A stretch of DNA of 64,000 nt from Paracoccus fistulariae (GCF_028553785.1 NZ_CP067136.1:2204001-2268000), one strand, 5' to 3'. Numbered from the stretch's first letter, positions 52,972 to 62,532 are shown. Notes: generated by a model from the sequence alone, not told the origin. A program made the numbers and translations.

Positions 52972-54970
52972 TGAGGATGACGACAACGACCTGACGGCCG
53001 ACCTCGACCTCGGCTTCGACGGTGCCGAAGACCTTCTGAGGGTCTGGCGGCAGGGGATGCGCCCCGACCCGAACCTGACGGTCTCGGAATGGGCGGATCA
53101 GCATCGCTGGCTGTCGTCACGCGGCGCGGCCGAGCCGGGGCGCTATCGCACCGCCCGGGCCCCTTATCTGCGCGAGATCATGGATGCGCTGTCCCCCGGC
53201 CACCCGGCCCAGCGCATCACCTTCATGAAGGCCGCGCAGGTGGGCGCGACCGAGGCCGGGAACAATTGGATCGGTTTCGTCATCCACCACGCGCCGGGAC
53301 CGATGCTGGCGGTGCTGCCGAGCCTCGAATTGGCGAAGCGCACCTCACGGGGCCGTCTTGATCCCCTGATCGCGGACAGCCCGGCGCTGCGCGAGCGGGT
53401 GAACCCGGCGCGGTCGCGGGATGCCGGGAATTCGATGCTGTCGAAGGAATTTCCCGGCGGCATCCTGGTGCTGACCGGTGCCAACTCCGCCACCGGCCTG
53501 CGGTCGATGCCCGCGCGCTATGTGTTTCTCGACGAGGTCGACGCCTATCCGGCCTCGGCCGACGAGGAAGGCGATCCGGTCACCCTGGCCGAGGCCCGGA
53601 CCACCACCTTCTCGCACCGGCGAAAGGTGTTCATGGTCTCGACGCCCACGATTCGGGGGCTGAGCCGGATCGAGCGGGAATTCGAGGCGTCCGACCAGCG
53701 GCGCTACTTCGTGCCCTGCCCGCATTGCGGCGCGATGCAATGGCTGCAGTTCGACCGCCTGCGCTGGGCGAAGGGGAAGCCGGAAACCGCCGCCTACCAT
53801 TGCGAGGGCTGCGAACGACCCATCGCCGAGCACCACAAGACCGAAATGCTGGCCCGAGGCGAATGGCGGGCAACATCCGTGTCAACAGACCCGAAAGCCA
53901 TCGGCTTCCACCTCTCGGCGCTCTACTCGCCCTTGGGCTGGAAAAGCTGGTCCGACGTCGCGCGGGAATGGCTGGCGGCCCAAGGGTCGGACGAGACGCT
54001 GCGCGCCGCGCGTAACACGCTTCTGGGCGAGACATGGGTCGAAAGCGGCGACGCACCGGAATGGCAGCGGCTGGCGGATCGGCGCGAAGCGTGGAAGCCG
54101 GGCACGGTCCCCATGGCCGGGCTGTTCCTGACGGCCGGGGCAGACGTGCAGAGGGACCGGATCGAGGTCGATATCTGGGCCTGGGGCCGGGGTCTCGAGT
54201 CCTGGCTTGTCGATCACATCGTCATTCCGGGCGGGCCTGACGCCCCAGAAGCCTGGGACAAGCTGACCGCCTTGCTCGGGCGCAGTTGGCAGCATGCCAA
54301 CGGCGCCTTCATGACCGCGGCGCGGCTCGGCATCGACACCGGCTACGAGGCTGCGGCGGTCTATGCCTGGTCCCGCAAGGTTGGCTTCGAACAGGTGGCC
54401 CCGTTGAAGGGGCTTGAGGGCTTCAACCGCGCCGCTCCAGTTTCTGGCCCTACCTATGTCGATGCCACCATCGGCGGGAAACGGCTCCGCCGCGGGGCGA
54501 GGCTCTGGTCTGTGGCCACGGCGACGTTCAAGGCGGAAACCTACCGGTTCCTGCGGATCGAACGCCCCTCGGACGAAGACCGGGCGCTGGGCGTTCTCGA
54601 TGCGCCAGGGACCGTGCACATCCCCGGCTGGGCTGACACCGAATGGCTGAAGCAGCTGGTGGCCGAGCAGCTGGTCACGATCCGCAACAAGCGCGGCTAT
54701 GCCCATCAGGAATGGCAGAAGATGCGCGAGCGGAACGAGGCGCTGGACTGCCGGGTCTACGCCCGTGCTGCGGTGTGGATCCTCGGCGCCGACCGGTGGG
54801 ACGAAGCCACCTGGCGGCGGCTCGAGGCGCAAGCTGGCGTGGAAACGCGCATGCCCACGGCCACCGCAACCGACAGCGCCACACAAGACCCGGCCCAGCC
54901 CAAGGCCGGAACACTGACCACGCCACGCCGGAAACGGCGGGCCTACACCCCGAATTTCATGAGGGACTGA
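52919..54970 (+). CDS. Phage terminase large subunit (GpA family)
   Basis: 683 residues. ATPase part: AQVGATEAGNNW (Walker-A region in GpA form) and RYVFLDEVDAYP (Walker B). A zinc-ribbon CPHCGAMQ...YHCEGCERPI sits near residue 270. The nuclease part begins near GADVQRDRIEVDIWAWG. It packages DNA into the prohead and cuts cos or concatemer ends. An internal TTG at 52964 could be the true start, reducing the overlap with the small subunit. Its stop overlaps the gpW-like gene start. Confidence 0.93.
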   Translation: MSANSSTPSPTSGSRLHDEDDDNDLTADLDLGFDGAEDLLRVWRQGMRPDPNLTVSEWADQHRWLSSRGAAEPGRYRTARAPYLREIMDALSPGHPAQRITFMKAAQVGATEAGNNWIGFVIHHAPGPMLAVLPSLELAKRTSRGRLDPLIADSPALRERVNPARSRDAGNSMLSKEFPGGILVLTGANSATGLRSMPARYVFLDEVDAYPASADEEGDPVTLAEARTTTFSHRRKVFMVSTPTIRGLSRIEREFEASDQRRYFVPCPHCGAMQWLQFDRLRWAKGKPETAAYHCEGCERPIAEHHKTEMLARGEWRATSVSTDPKAIGFHLSALYSPLGWKSWSDVAREWLAAQGSDETLRAARNTLLGETWVESGDAPEWQRLADRREAWKPGTVPMAGLFLTAGADVQRDRIEVDIWAWGRGLESWLVDHIVIPGGPDAPEAWDKLTALLGRSWQHANGAFMTAARLGIDTGYEAAAVYAWSRKVGFEQVAPLKGLEGFNRAAPVSGPTYVDATIGGKRLRRGARLWSVATATFKAETYRFLRIERPSDEDRALGVLDAPGTVHIPGWADTEWLKQLVAEQLVTIRNKRGYAHQEWQKMRERNEALDCRVYARAAVWILGADRWDEATWRRLEAQAGVETRMPTATATDSATQDPAQPKAGTLTTPRRKRRAYTPNFMRD

Positions 54971-55185
54971 TGGACCTGGAACGCATGCAGGCCCTGCTCA
55001 CGGCACTGCAGGAAGCCCGTTTCGCCGGGCTGCGCAGCGTCAGCTACGACGGCAAGACCGTGACCTATGGCTCGGACGCCGAACTGGCCGCGGCCATTCG
55101 CGATCTCGAGGCGCGGATTGCAGCGGTCAGCGGCGCCTCTGCCCGCCGCCGTCGTTGGGGCACCGTGGCCACGAAGGGTCTGTGA
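54970..55185 (+). CDS. Head-to-tail joining protein, gpW-like
   Basis: 71 residues. It has the gpW pattern of a helix (LERMQALLTALQEARFAG), a short beta hairpin (SVSYDGKTVTYG), then a second helix (ELAAAIRDLEARIAAVSG) and a basic tail (RRRRWG). gpW plugs the portal after packaging. It lies between terminase and portal, as in lambda. Confidence 0.85.
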   Translation: MDLERMQALLTALQEARFAGLRSVSYDGKTVTYGSDAELAAAIRDLEARIAAVSGASARRRRWGTVATKGL

Positions 55186-55187
55186 CC

Positions 55188-56684
55188 ATGGTGCTCGACG
55201 CCTTCCGCGCGCGCCTCGGGTCCATCATCGGCGGGTTCGATGCGGCGCAATCCCACCGGCGCATGCGCGGGTTCCGAGCGACCCGCGCCCATGTGAACAC
55301 GCTGATTGCGGCCTCGGGCGAGACGATCACCGCCCGCGCGCGCTGGCTGGTCCGGAACAACGGCTATGCCGCGAACGCGGTCGATGCTTTTGCCAATCAT
55401 GTCGTCGGTGACGGGATCAAGCCGTCGTCGAAGGTCGCTGATGCCGCGAAGAAGGAGGAGCTGCAGAAGCTCTGGCTCGCCTGGACGGACGAGGCCGACG
55501 CCGAGGGGCTGACCGACTTCTTCGGCCTGCAGCGTCGGGCCGCGCGAGAGGTGTTCCTCGCGGGTGAGGTATTCCTGCGCATCCGCACGCGGCGTCCCGA
55601 AGATGGTCTGACGGTGCCGATGCAGCTGCAGATGCTGCCCTCGGAAATGCTGCCCCAGGACATGACCCGTGTCCTGCCCGGTGCCGGGTCGATCCGGCAG
55701 GGCATCGAGTTCGACGGCATCGGGCGGCGCGTGGCCTATCATTTCCTGCGCCGCCACCCCGGCGACATGACCGATCCGGGCCTGGCGGGCGAGACGGTGC
55801 GCGTGCCCGCGTCCGAGGTGATCCACATCCTCGACCCTGTAGAGGCGGGCCAGTTGCGCGGCGTGTCGCGCTTCGCCGCGGCGGTGGTGAAGCTCTTCAC
55901 CCTCGACCTCTATGACGATGCGGAGCTGGAGCGGAAGAAGACCGCGGCGATGTTTGCGATGTTCATCACGTCGCCCGCCCCGGAAACCGCCCTCGATCCG
56001 GCCGAGGATGATCTGGAGGTGGAACCGGGCCAGGTCGTGCGGCTCGATCCCGGCGAGGATGTCACCACGCCCTCGACACCGGATTCCGGGTCCACTTATG
56101 AACCCTTCCAGTACCGCACGCTCCTGCAGATCGGCGCGGCGCTGGGCGTGCCCTATGGCTATCTGACGGGCGATACCGCGAAGGGGAACTTCTCGAACAC
56201 CCGGATCGCGCTGGTCGACTTCCGCCGCCGCATCTCGGCCTTCCAGCATTCAGTGATGGTCTATCAGCTCTGCCGCGCGGTCTGGACGCGGTGGATGGAT
56301 ATGGCCGCGCTGGCGGGGGCCATCGACCTGCCGGGATATGCGACCGACCGGCGGCAATACCTCGCTTGCGACTGGCTCCCCACGAAATGGGACTGGATCG
56401 ACCCGGCCAAGGACGCCGCGGCGGAAATCCTGCAGATCGAAGCAGGCCTGAAATCCCGGACGCAAGCCATCGCGGAGCGGGGATACGACGCAGAGCAGGT
56501 CGACCACGAAATCGCGGCCGAACGAAAACGCGAGGCGGAACTGGGTCTCGACTTCCGGCGGCCGGGATCCCCGGCACAGGCGGCGGGTGGTGGCGCGCAG
56601 GATGACCCAACTGAGAAGCCGGAAGACCCTGATGCCGCAGAGGATGGCGAGGACCGGGAACCCCGGCCCGCGGAGGACGCATGA
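55188..56684 (+). CDS. Phage portal protein, lambda family
   Basis: 498 residues from the ATG at 55188, 3 nt after the gpW-like stop. Lambda-portal features: RARWLVRNNGYAANAVDAFANHVVGDGI, EVFLAGEVFLRIRTR, EVIHILDPVEAGQLRGVSRFAAAVVKLF, YGYLTGDTAKGNFSNTRIALVDFRRRI. The dodecameric portal forms the DNA entry channel. The C-terminal tail is acidic and Pro-rich. Its stop overlaps the protease start. Confidence 0.93.
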   Translation: MVLDAFRARLGSIIGGFDAAQSHRRMRGFRATRAHVNTLIAASGETITARARWLVRNNGYAANAVDAFANHVVGDGIKPSSKVADAAKKEELQKLWLAWTDEADAEGLTDFFGLQRRAAREVFLAGEVFLRIRTRRPEDGLTVPMQLQMLPSEMLPQDMTRVLPGAGSIRQGIEFDGIGRRVAYHFLRRHPGDMTDPGLAGETVRVPASEVIHILDPVEAGQLRGVSRFAAAVVKLFTLDLYDDAELERKKTAAMFAMFITSPAPETALDPAEDDLEVEPGQVVRLDPGEDVTTPSTPDSGSTYEPFQYRTLLQIGAALGVPYGYLTGDTAKGNFSNTRIALVDFRRRISAFQHSVMVYQLCRAVWTRWMDMAALAGAIDLPGYATDRRQYLACDWLPTKWDWIDPAKDAAAEILQIEAGLKSRTQAIAERGYDAEQVDHEIAAERKREAELGLDFRRPGSPAQAAGGGAQDDPTEKPEDPDAAEDGEDREPRPAEDA

Positions 56685-57991
56685 TGCACCACACCCAGAT
56701 CGCTCAGCGCGTCTTCAACACACCCCTGATGGTCGATCCTGCCAAGGCGCTGGCCTTCCTGTCCGGGCTGGGGCCGCGGATCGTGGGGCGGGAAGTCAGC
56801 ATCGATGGGCTGGAGATCAATGCCGAGGATCAGCATGCGGCCACCCTGCCCGCCCGGGCGTCGCTCTTCGGCGACGACCTGACCAACCGACAGGCGCGAA
56901 ATGGTGGCCACCCCTTCGCCGTGGTGGACGGGATCGCGGTCATCGAAATCGCGGGCACGCTGGTGCACCGCGGCGCCTGGATCGGTCAGTCCTCGGGGCT
57001 GACATCTTACGAGGGTATCGCCGCCCAGCTTCAGGCGGCACTGGCCGATCCGGCGATCCGTGGCATCGCGCTCGATATCGACAGCTTCGGTGGCGAGGTG
57101 GCAGGGGCCTTCGATCTGGCGGATCGCCTCCGCGCCGCGCGTCAGGTCAAGCCCGTGCAGGCCTTCGTCGCCGACCACGCCCTCTCGGCCGCCTATGCGC
57201 TGGCTTCGCAGGCCGACCGGATCATCCTGCCGCGCACCGGCGCAGTCGGTAGCATCGGCGTTGTGGCCATGCACAGCGACATGAGTGGAGCGCTGGACCA
57301 GAAAGGCATCGCCGTCACGCTGATCCACGCAGGCGCGCGCAAGGTCGATGCGAACCCCTATCAGCCTCTGCCCGAGGCCGTCCGCGAACGGATCGCAGGC
57401 GAGTTGGAAGACCACCGCCAGCTCTTCGCCGAAACCGTCGCCGAAGGTCGTGGCCGCCGCCTCGACACGCTTCAGGCGCTCGCCACTGAGGCCGCCGTGT
57501 TCCGCGGCGAGGCGGCCGTCTTTGCCGGTCTTGCCGACGAGGTGGCCGATCCCGTCACCGCCTTCCGCGCTTTCGCCGCCGCACCCCGCGGCACAACCAC
57601 CCCCAGAGGAAAGGGCCCGATGATGACCACTGCCCCCGAAGATCATGCGCAGCCTGCGGCCGCGCCCGCCGCCAACACGCCGGAACCGGCCGCGCCCGCG
57701 GCAGTCGCACCGCCGCAGAAGGCGACGGCCGCGATGTCGCCCGAGGCGATCCGCGCTGAGGCGGCCGAGGTCGCGCAGGTTTGCGCGCAGGCCGCGCGCC
57801 TCGGCGTCCAGATCGATGCCGCCGATGCCGTCGCCAAGGGCGTGAAGCCGGAAGCTCTGCGCGCCAAGATCCTCGCCGATCTTGCGGCCCGCAGCGATGC
57901 CGCGGGCATCATCGCCACCGCCCCGGCCACTGGCGCGAAGGAAAGCCCCATCGTCGCGGCCGCGAAGAAATCGGCCGCCGCCTCGCGCTGA
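56681..57991 (+). CDS. S49 family prohead protease with C-terminal scaffold (lambda gpC-like)
   Basis: 436 residues. Residues 70-260 are the SppA/S49-type serine protease (GTLVHRGAWIGQSSGLTSYEGI, IDSFGGEVAGAFDLAD, FVADHALSAAYALASQADRI with the likely nucleophile Ser, GAVGSIGVVAMHSDMSGALDQKG). Residues 300-436 are Ala/Pro-rich and charged, like the internal gpNu3 scaffold. An ATG at 57620 (MMTTAPEDHAQ) could give the separate scaffold protein. The protease matures the prohead. Confidence 0.9.
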   Translation: MMHHTQIAQRVFNTPLMVDPAKALAFLSGLGPRIVGREVSIDGLEINAEDQHAATLPARASLFGDDLTNRQARNGGHPFAVVDGIAVIEIAGTLVHRGAWIGQSSGLTSYEGIAAQLQAALADPAIRGIALDIDSFGGEVAGAFDLADRLRAARQVKPVQAFVADHALSAAYALASQADRIILPRTGAVGSIGVVAMHSDMSGALDQKGIAVTLIHAGARKVDANPYQPLPEAVRERIAGELEDHRQLFAETVAEGRGRRLDTLQALATEAAVFRGEAAVFAGLADEVADPVTAFRAFAAAPRGTTTPRGKGPMMTTAPEDHAQPAAAPAANTPEPAAPAAVAPPQKATAAMSPEAIRAEAAEVAQVCAQAARLGVQIDAADAVAKGVKPEALRAKILADLAARSDAAGIIATAPATGAKESPIVAAAKKSAAASR

Positions 57992-58044
57992 CAATTTTGC
58001 CCGCGCTGGGCGCCCCCATCCCCCAACATCCTGGAGACTGAACC

Positions 58045-58425
58045 ATGCCCGTCCTGACGGAACCGCCCAGCATGGGCGATGTCCTCAAATATGAGGTCAA
58101 CCCGAACTACACCCGCGAGGTGGTGACGCTTCTTGCGGGCATGCCCTATCCCGTGGGCTCGGTGCTCGGGAAGATCACGGCGAGCGGCAAATACACCCTG
58201 TCGCCCGCGACCGGGGCCGACGGATCGCAGGTCGCCACTGCCGTCCTGCTCTATGCCGTCGATGCGACGCTGGCTGACGCGACCGGCATCGTGCTGGTCC
58301 GCGGCCCCTCGATCGTGTCGCGCGCGGCCCTCGCCTACGGCGCCACCGTCGATGACGGCACCAAGATCGCCGCGAAACTCACCCAGTTGTCCACCGTCGG
58401 CATCATCGCCCGCGACGGCGCCTGA
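58045..58425 (+). CDS. Head decoration protein (lambda gpD family)
   Basis: 126 residues. It begins PVLTEPPSMGDVLKYEVNPNYTREVVTL and contains GMPYPVGSVLGKITASGKY, typical of gpD-type decoration proteins that trim the expanded capsid. It sits between the protease and the capsid gene, the expected place. The start is supported by a CTGGAGA site upstream. Confidence 0.9.
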   Translation: MPVLTEPPSMGDVLKYEVNPNYTREVVTLLAGMPYPVGSVLGKITASGKYTLSPATGADGSQVATAVLLYAVDATLADATGIVLVRGPSIVSRAALAYGATVDDGTKIAAKLTQLSTVGIIARDGA

Positions 58426-58465
58426 CGCTCAACATCACGCTTCCCCATTCCCCCGGAGCATCCCC

Positions 58466-59488
58466 ATGACCCTCGTCCGCAATCCCTTCGACGCTGGCGG
58501 CTACTCGCTGGCCGAGATGACGCAGGCCATCAACATCCTGCCCAACCTCTACACCCGCCTTGCCCAGATCGGCCTCTTCCGCTTCGAAGGGGTCAGCCAG
58601 CGCTCGGTCATCATCGAGCAATACGAGGGCGTCCTGAGCCTTCTGCCCTCCGTCCCCCTCGGTGGCCCCGCCACGGTCGGTACGCGGGAGGGCCGCTCGA
58701 TGCGGTCCTTCGCCCTGCCGTGGATCCCGCATGACGACGTGGTACTGCCCGCCGACATCCAAGGCGCACCCGCGCTGGGCGCCTTCGATGCTGCCGATCC
58801 CCTCGTCGAGGTGATGAACCGCAAGCTTCTGCTGATGCGCCGCAAGCATGCCCAGACCCGCGAATACATGGAGATGAACGCGCTGCGCGGCATCGTGAAG
58901 GATGGCGCGGGCACCACCCTCTACAACTACTTCACCGAATTTGGCCTGCCGCAGATTTCGGTCGACTTCGTCCTCGGCACCGCAGGCACCAACGTGCAGG
59001 GCAAGGTCCGCGAGGTGCTGCGCGCCATCGAGGACAACCTTCTGGGCGAGGCCATGACCTCGGTCCATGCGTTGGTCAGCCGCGAGTTCTTCGACAAGCT
59101 GATCGCGCATCCCAAGACCGAGGAGGCCTACAAGTTCTACGCCTCGACCGGCGCCCAGCCGCTGCGCGAGGATGTCCGTCGCAACTTCCCCTTCGGCGGC
59201 ATCCTCTTCGAGGAGTACTCGGGGACAGTCACCCTCTCGACCAAGGCCACCGAACGGCTGGTCCCCGCGAACGAAGGCATCGCCTTCCCCTTGGGCACGA
59301 TGGACACCTTCACCACCTATGGCGGTCCGGCGAACCTGCTGGAAACGGCCAACACCATCGGCCTGCCCCTCTACGCCCGCCAGCATCTGGACGAGAAGGG
59401 CCGCTGGATCGACGTGATGACCGAGGCCTCGATCCTGCCGGTGAACAAGCGGCCGCGGCTGGCGATCCGCCTGCATACGTCGAACTGA
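58466..59488 (+). CDS. Major capsid protein (lambda gpE family)
   Basis: 340 residues from the ATG at 58466 with CCGGAG upstream; the longer open frame into the gpD gene is not coding. Landmarks: NPFDAGGYSLAEMTQAINILPN, RSFALPWIPHDDVVLPADIQG, MRRKHAQTREYMEMNALRG, FFDKLIAHPKTEEAYKFY, GGILFEEYSGTV and LYARQHLDEKGRW. It is the HK97-fold shell protein of this head. Confidence 0.95.
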   Translation: MTLVRNPFDAGGYSLAEMTQAINILPNLYTRLAQIGLFRFEGVSQRSVIIEQYEGVLSLLPSVPLGGPATVGTREGRSMRSFALPWIPHDDVVLPADIQGAPALGAFDAADPLVEVMNRKLLLMRRKHAQTREYMEMNALRGIVKDGAGTTLYNYFTEFGLPQISVDFVLGTAGTNVQGKVREVLRAIEDNLLGEAMTSVHALVSREFFDKLIAHPKTEEAYKFYASTGAQPLREDVRRNFPFGGILFEEYSGTVTLSTKATERLVPANEGIAFPLGTMDTFTTYGGPANLLETANTIGLPLYARQHLDEKGRWIDVMTEASILPVNKRPRLAIRLHTSN

Positions 59489-59506
59489 CGCCAGGCAGAA
59501 ACGCCC

Positions 59507-59821
59507 ATGTCTGTCTTTGCCGCCGCCATGGACCGCATATTCACCCATGCTTCCATGGCGGCTCCTGCCCTCTGGATCTCGGCCACCACCTCCGAGGAAC
59601 GCCCGATCCGCATCATCCGCCGCGCCCCGGATCGCGTGACCGACTTCGGCGCTGGGCGGTTCGTCAGCGACACGACCGTTGTGGACGTGCGCGTGGCCGA
59701 CCTGCCCGCCCCGCGACCGGGCGACGTGATCGTAATCGGCGCGGACAGCCATGTGATCCAGGGAGAACCGCTGCGCGACCGGGAGCGGCTGATCTGGACG
59801 CTGGACCTGAGGCCCGCATGA
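59507..59821 (+). CDS. Head-tail joining protein (gpFII-like)
   Basis: 104 residues. Small beta-rich protein with FAAAMDRIFTHASMAAPALW at the N-terminus and RPGDVIVIGADSHVIQGEPLRDRERLIW at the C-terminus, as in phage head-tail attachment proteins. It follows the capsid gene and overlaps the next gene by 4 nt (ATGA). Confidence 0.75.
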   Translation: MSVFAAAMDRIFTHASMAAPALWISATTSEERPIRIIRRAPDRVTDFGAGRFVSDTTVVDVRVADLPAPRPGDVIVIGADSHVIQGEPLRDRERLIWTLDLRPA

Positions 59822-60447
59822 AACTGAAGCTTGAGATCAGCCCCGACCTCGCCGCCCTGATGCAGGCGGAAATCGCTGCGGGCGAGAAGGCCGTCACCAT
59901 CGCCATGCGCGAGGCAGGCGCGGGCCTGAAATCCGCCTGGCGCGGCCAGATCACCGGCGCGGGGCTTGGTACCCGGCTTGGCAACTCGATCCGGCTGGCC
60001 ACCTATCCCAAGGGCAGCGAAAGCCTGAACGCCGCGGCGCTGGTCTGGTCCAACGCGCCGGTGATTGTCGGTGCACATGACGCCGGGCCGCTGATCCGGT
60101 CGCGCAACGGCTTCTGGCTGGCCATCCCAACCCCGGCCGCGGGCAAATCCACCCGCGGCGGACAGATCACCCCAAGCGAATGGGAACGCCGCACGGGGCT
60201 GCGACTGCGGTTCGTTTACCGGCGCAGGGGCCCGAGCCTGCTGGTGGCGGAGGGGCGGTTGAACAGCAAGGGCCGGGCGGTGGCATCACGATCGAAGTCC
60301 GGACGCGGATTAACCACCGTGCCGATCTTCCTCCTCGTGCCGCAGGTCAAGCTGCGCAAGCGGCTCGATCTGGCGCGGGATGCCGAACAGGCCATCGACG
60401 GCGTGCCAGGGCGGATCGTGGCGGGGTGGGCTAAAACACGGTCATGA
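59818..60447 (+). CDS. Tail completion protein, DUF6441-like
   Basis: 209 residues, of the type often found between head-joining and tail-terminator genes in Rhodobacteraceae siphoviruses. It starts KLKLEISPDLAALMQAEIAAGEKAVTIAM and has SAWRGQITGAGLGTRLGNSIRLATYP and a C-terminal basic helix. A gpZ-like role (tail-end completion) is inferred from position. A ParDE-type toxin-antitoxin pair follows directly. Confidence 0.72.
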   Translation: MKLKLEISPDLAALMQAEIAAGEKAVTIAMREAGAGLKSAWRGQITGAGLGTRLGNSIRLATYPKGSESLNAAALVWSNAPVIVGAHDAGPLIRSRNGFWLAIPTPAAGKSTRGGQITPSEWERRTGLRLRFVYRRRGPSLLVAEGRLNSKGRAVASRSKSGRGLTTVPIFLLVPQVKLRKRLDLARDAEQAIDGVPGRIVAGWAKTRS

Positions 60448-60470
60448 CGGGACCTGTCGACATGGCAGAC

Positions 60471-60491
60471 TCATTGGCATATATTGCCAAT
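60471..60491. promoter_or_regulatory. Inverted repeat upstream of parD, likely autoregulatory operator
   Basis: CATTGGCA and TGCCAATG are perfect 8-bp arms around a 5-nt AT-only spacer, 19 nt upstream of the parD start. ParD/ParE complexes typically repress their promoters through such sites. Confidence 0.65.
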
Positions 60492-60510
60492 GAGTCGCAG
60501 GGAGACTTCC

Positions 60511-60768
60511 ATGGCCACCAGAAACGTCGTCCTGACCGAAACGCAATCCGACCTTGTCGACCGCCTGGTGGCATCCGGGCGCTATCAGAATGCGTCCGAG
60601 GCCCTGCGCGCAGGGCTGCGCCTCCTCGAACGCGAAGAGGCTGAACTTGGCGCGTTGCGCACCCGTCTGACGGCCGGGTTGGAACAGGCCCGGAGCGGCG
60701 ATCTGGCCGAGGGCAGTGGTGAAGATGCCATCCGCCGGGCTTTTGCCGCCGCGCGTGCCAATACCTGA
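60511..60768 (+). CDS. parD: Type II antitoxin, ParD family
   Basis: 85 residues from the ATG at 60511, with AGGGAGA upstream. The ribbon-helix-helix is clear (NVVLTETQSDLVDRLVASGRYQNASEALRAGLRLLE), with an acidic, flexible C-terminus that would bind and neutralise the toxin. The toxin gene starts in its stop codon (TGATG). The repeat-like stretch CATTGGCATATATTGCCAATG just upstream (60471-60491) is a probable autoregulatory operator. Confidence 0.9.
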   Translation: MATRNVVLTETQSDLVDRLVASGRYQNASEALRAGLRLLEREEAELGALRTRLTAGLEQARSGDLAEGSGEDAIRRAFAAARANT

Positions 60769-61112
60769 TGCCGAAACCATGGCGCCTGACAAGGCAGGCG
60801 GAGGCCTCGCTGATCGAGATCGCACGCTGGACCGTCGAGACTTTCGGACCACGACAGGCGGCGGCCTATGAGGATGACCTGATTTCCACCTGCCGCGAGA
60901 TCGCCGCGGGCACCGCCCTGTCACAGGACTGCCGTCGGCTCATCGCCACCGACCTGGTCGAGGACCTGCGCTTCACGCGCGCAGGCCAGCACTTCGTGGT
61001 CTTCATTGAAGACGCCGACCAGGTGGCAATCGTGGACTTCCTGCACAGCCGCGCCGACTTGCCGCGACGTCTGGCCAACCTGCCTCTGCCGAAAGGCGAC
61101 AGGGAACACTGA
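60768..61112 (+). CDS. parE: Type II toxin, RelE/ParE family
   Basis: 114 residues. The RelE/ParE fold is seen in KPWRLTRQAEASLIEIARWTVETFGPRQAAAYEDDLISTCREIAAGTALSQDCR, DLRFTRAGQHFVVFIEDADQVAIVDFLHSRADLPRRL. ParE toxins poison gyrase; RelE relatives cut mRNA. The partner is ParD-like, so ParE action is more likely. It is translationally coupled to the antitoxin and placed between tail genes. Confidence 0.9.
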   Translation: MPKPWRLTRQAEASLIEIARWTVETFGPRQAAAYEDDLISTCREIAAGTALSQDCRRLIATDLVEDLRFTRAGQHFVVFIEDADQVAIVDFLHSRADLPRRLANLPLPKGDREH

Positions 61113-61145
61113 CCCCGGGCTTGTCCCGGAACCCCGGAACAACAG

Positions 61146-61568
61146 ATGCCCACCATCCGCGAAACCGTCCTCGCCGCGCTGCACGCGCGGTTGCAGCCGC
61201 TTGCCGCCCTCACCCTGCGTGACGAGGTTCTGCCCGAGCGGATCCCGGCGGCCGGGCTGATCATCCTGCGCGACGGCCAGCCCGGCGAGCCGGAGGTGAC
61301 GCTGTCGCCCCTGCGCTACCACTATCAGCACCGGGCCGAGCTGGAGGTCGTCGTTCAGGCGGGCACTGGCCGGGCCAGCGCCTTCGATGACCTGATCACC
61401 GCCATCGGTACGGCGCTGGAGGCCGACCGGACGCTCGGCGGCCTCTGTGACTGGGTCGAACCGGAGGCCACGGCCTCGGTCGATCTGCCGGTCGAGGGCG
61501 CCGCGGCCCTTAAGGCGGCGGTGATCACTATCGTCCTGCATTACACCACCACCGGCCCGCTGGCCTGA
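61146..61568 (+). CDS. Tail terminator-like protein (gpU type)
   Basis: 140 residues. It begins TIRETVLAALHARLQPLAALTLRDEVLPERIP, with central VTLSPLRYHYQHRAELEVVVQAG and a C-terminal strand (AVITIVLHYTTTGPLA). Position before the tail-tube gene and size match lambda gpU-type terminators. Databases sometimes mislabel such proteins as acyl-CoA transferase. Confidence 0.75.
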   Translation: MPTIRETVLAALHARLQPLAALTLRDEVLPERIPAAGLIILRDGQPGEPEVTLSPLRYHYQHRAELEVVVQAGTGRASAFDDLITAIGTALEADRTLGGLCDWVEPEATASVDLPVEGAAALKAAVITIVLHYTTTGPLA

Positions 61569-61591
61569 CACCCCTCACATAGGAGACCCCC

Positions 61592-62530
61592 ATGGCACGC
61601 GCACACGGCGCGCGGGCGCAGATGGCGCTTGCGTTCGAGACGGTTTACGGCACCCCGCCCGCGAGCGGCTATCGGCTGATGCCCTTCGCAAGCACCACGC
61701 TCGGATCAGAACAGCCGCTGATCGCCTCGGAGCTTCTGGGCCAGGGGCGCGATCCGTTGGCCCCGATCAAGGACGCGGTCACCGCCGACGGCGATGTGGT
61801 GGTGCCGATCGATGTCGATGCCTTCGGCTTCTGGCTGAAGGCGGCTTTCGGCGCCCCGACCACGACGGGGACCACGCCCAAGACCCACACCTTCCAGTCG
61901 GGCAACTGGACCCTGCCCTCGATGGCCATCGAAGTGGCGATGCCGGAAGTGCCACGGTTCGCGATGTATGCGGGCTGCGTGATGGACCAGTTGTCCTGGC
62001 AGATGAACCGCTCAGGGCTGCTGACCGCGACCGCCCGGCTGATCGCGCAGGGCGAGGCCATCGCGGCCACCACGGCCGCGGGCACGCCGACTGCGCTGGG
62101 CTTGCAGCGCTTCGGCCATTTCAACGGCGTGGTGAAGCGCAACGGCACGGCGCTGGGCAATGTCGTCTCGGCCGAGATCACCTATGCCAATGGCCTCGAC
62201 CGGATCGAAACCATCCGCAACGACGGCAAGATCGAGGGCGCCGATCCCGGCATGGCCGCGCTGACCGGCCGGATCGAGGTCCGTTTCGCCGATAGCGCCC
62301 TCGTCACCCAAGCCATCGACGGCACGCCCTGCGAGCTTGAGTTCGCCTACAGCCTCGGGGCCAATGCCAGCCTCACCTTCACAGCCCATGCCGTCTACCT
62401 GCCGGTCCCGCGGATCGAGATCCCCGGGCCGCAGGGCATCCAGGCCAGTTTCGACTGGCAGGCCGCGAAGGCCACCAGCCCCGCCCGGATGTGCACCGCC
62501 GTCCTCGTCAACTCCGTCACGGGATACTGA
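61592..62530 (+). CDS. Major tail (tube) protein
   Basis: 312 residues, preceded by a GGAGA site. Phage tube features: ARAHGARAQMALAFETVYGTPPASGYRLMPF, LIASELLGQGRDPLAPIKDAVTADGDVVVPIDVDAFGFWLK, SFDWQAAKATSPARMCTAVLVNSVTGY. It polymerises into the siphovirus tail tube. It is followed 2 nt later by the G/GT chaperone gene. Confidence 0.9.
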   Translation: MARAHGARAQMALAFETVYGTPPASGYRLMPFASTTLGSEQPLIASELLGQGRDPLAPIKDAVTADGDVVVPIDVDAFGFWLKAAFGAPTTTGTTPKTHTFQSGNWTLPSMAIEVAMPEVPRFAMYAGCVMDQLSWQMNRSGLLTATARLIAQGEAIAATTAAGTPTALGLQRFGHFNGVVKRNGTALGNVVSAEITYANGLDRIETIRNDGKIEGADPGMAALTGRIEVRFADSALVTQAIDGTPCELEFAYSLGANASLTFTAHAVYLPVPRIEIPGPQGIQASFDWQAAKATSPARMCTAVLVNSVTGY

Positions 62531-62532
62531 CC

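Noticed and set aside
60471..60491. Possible att core or IS end at the AT-rich inverted repeat
   Set aside because: The position just before parD and the repeat size fit a TA operator better. No second copy was seen in the window.
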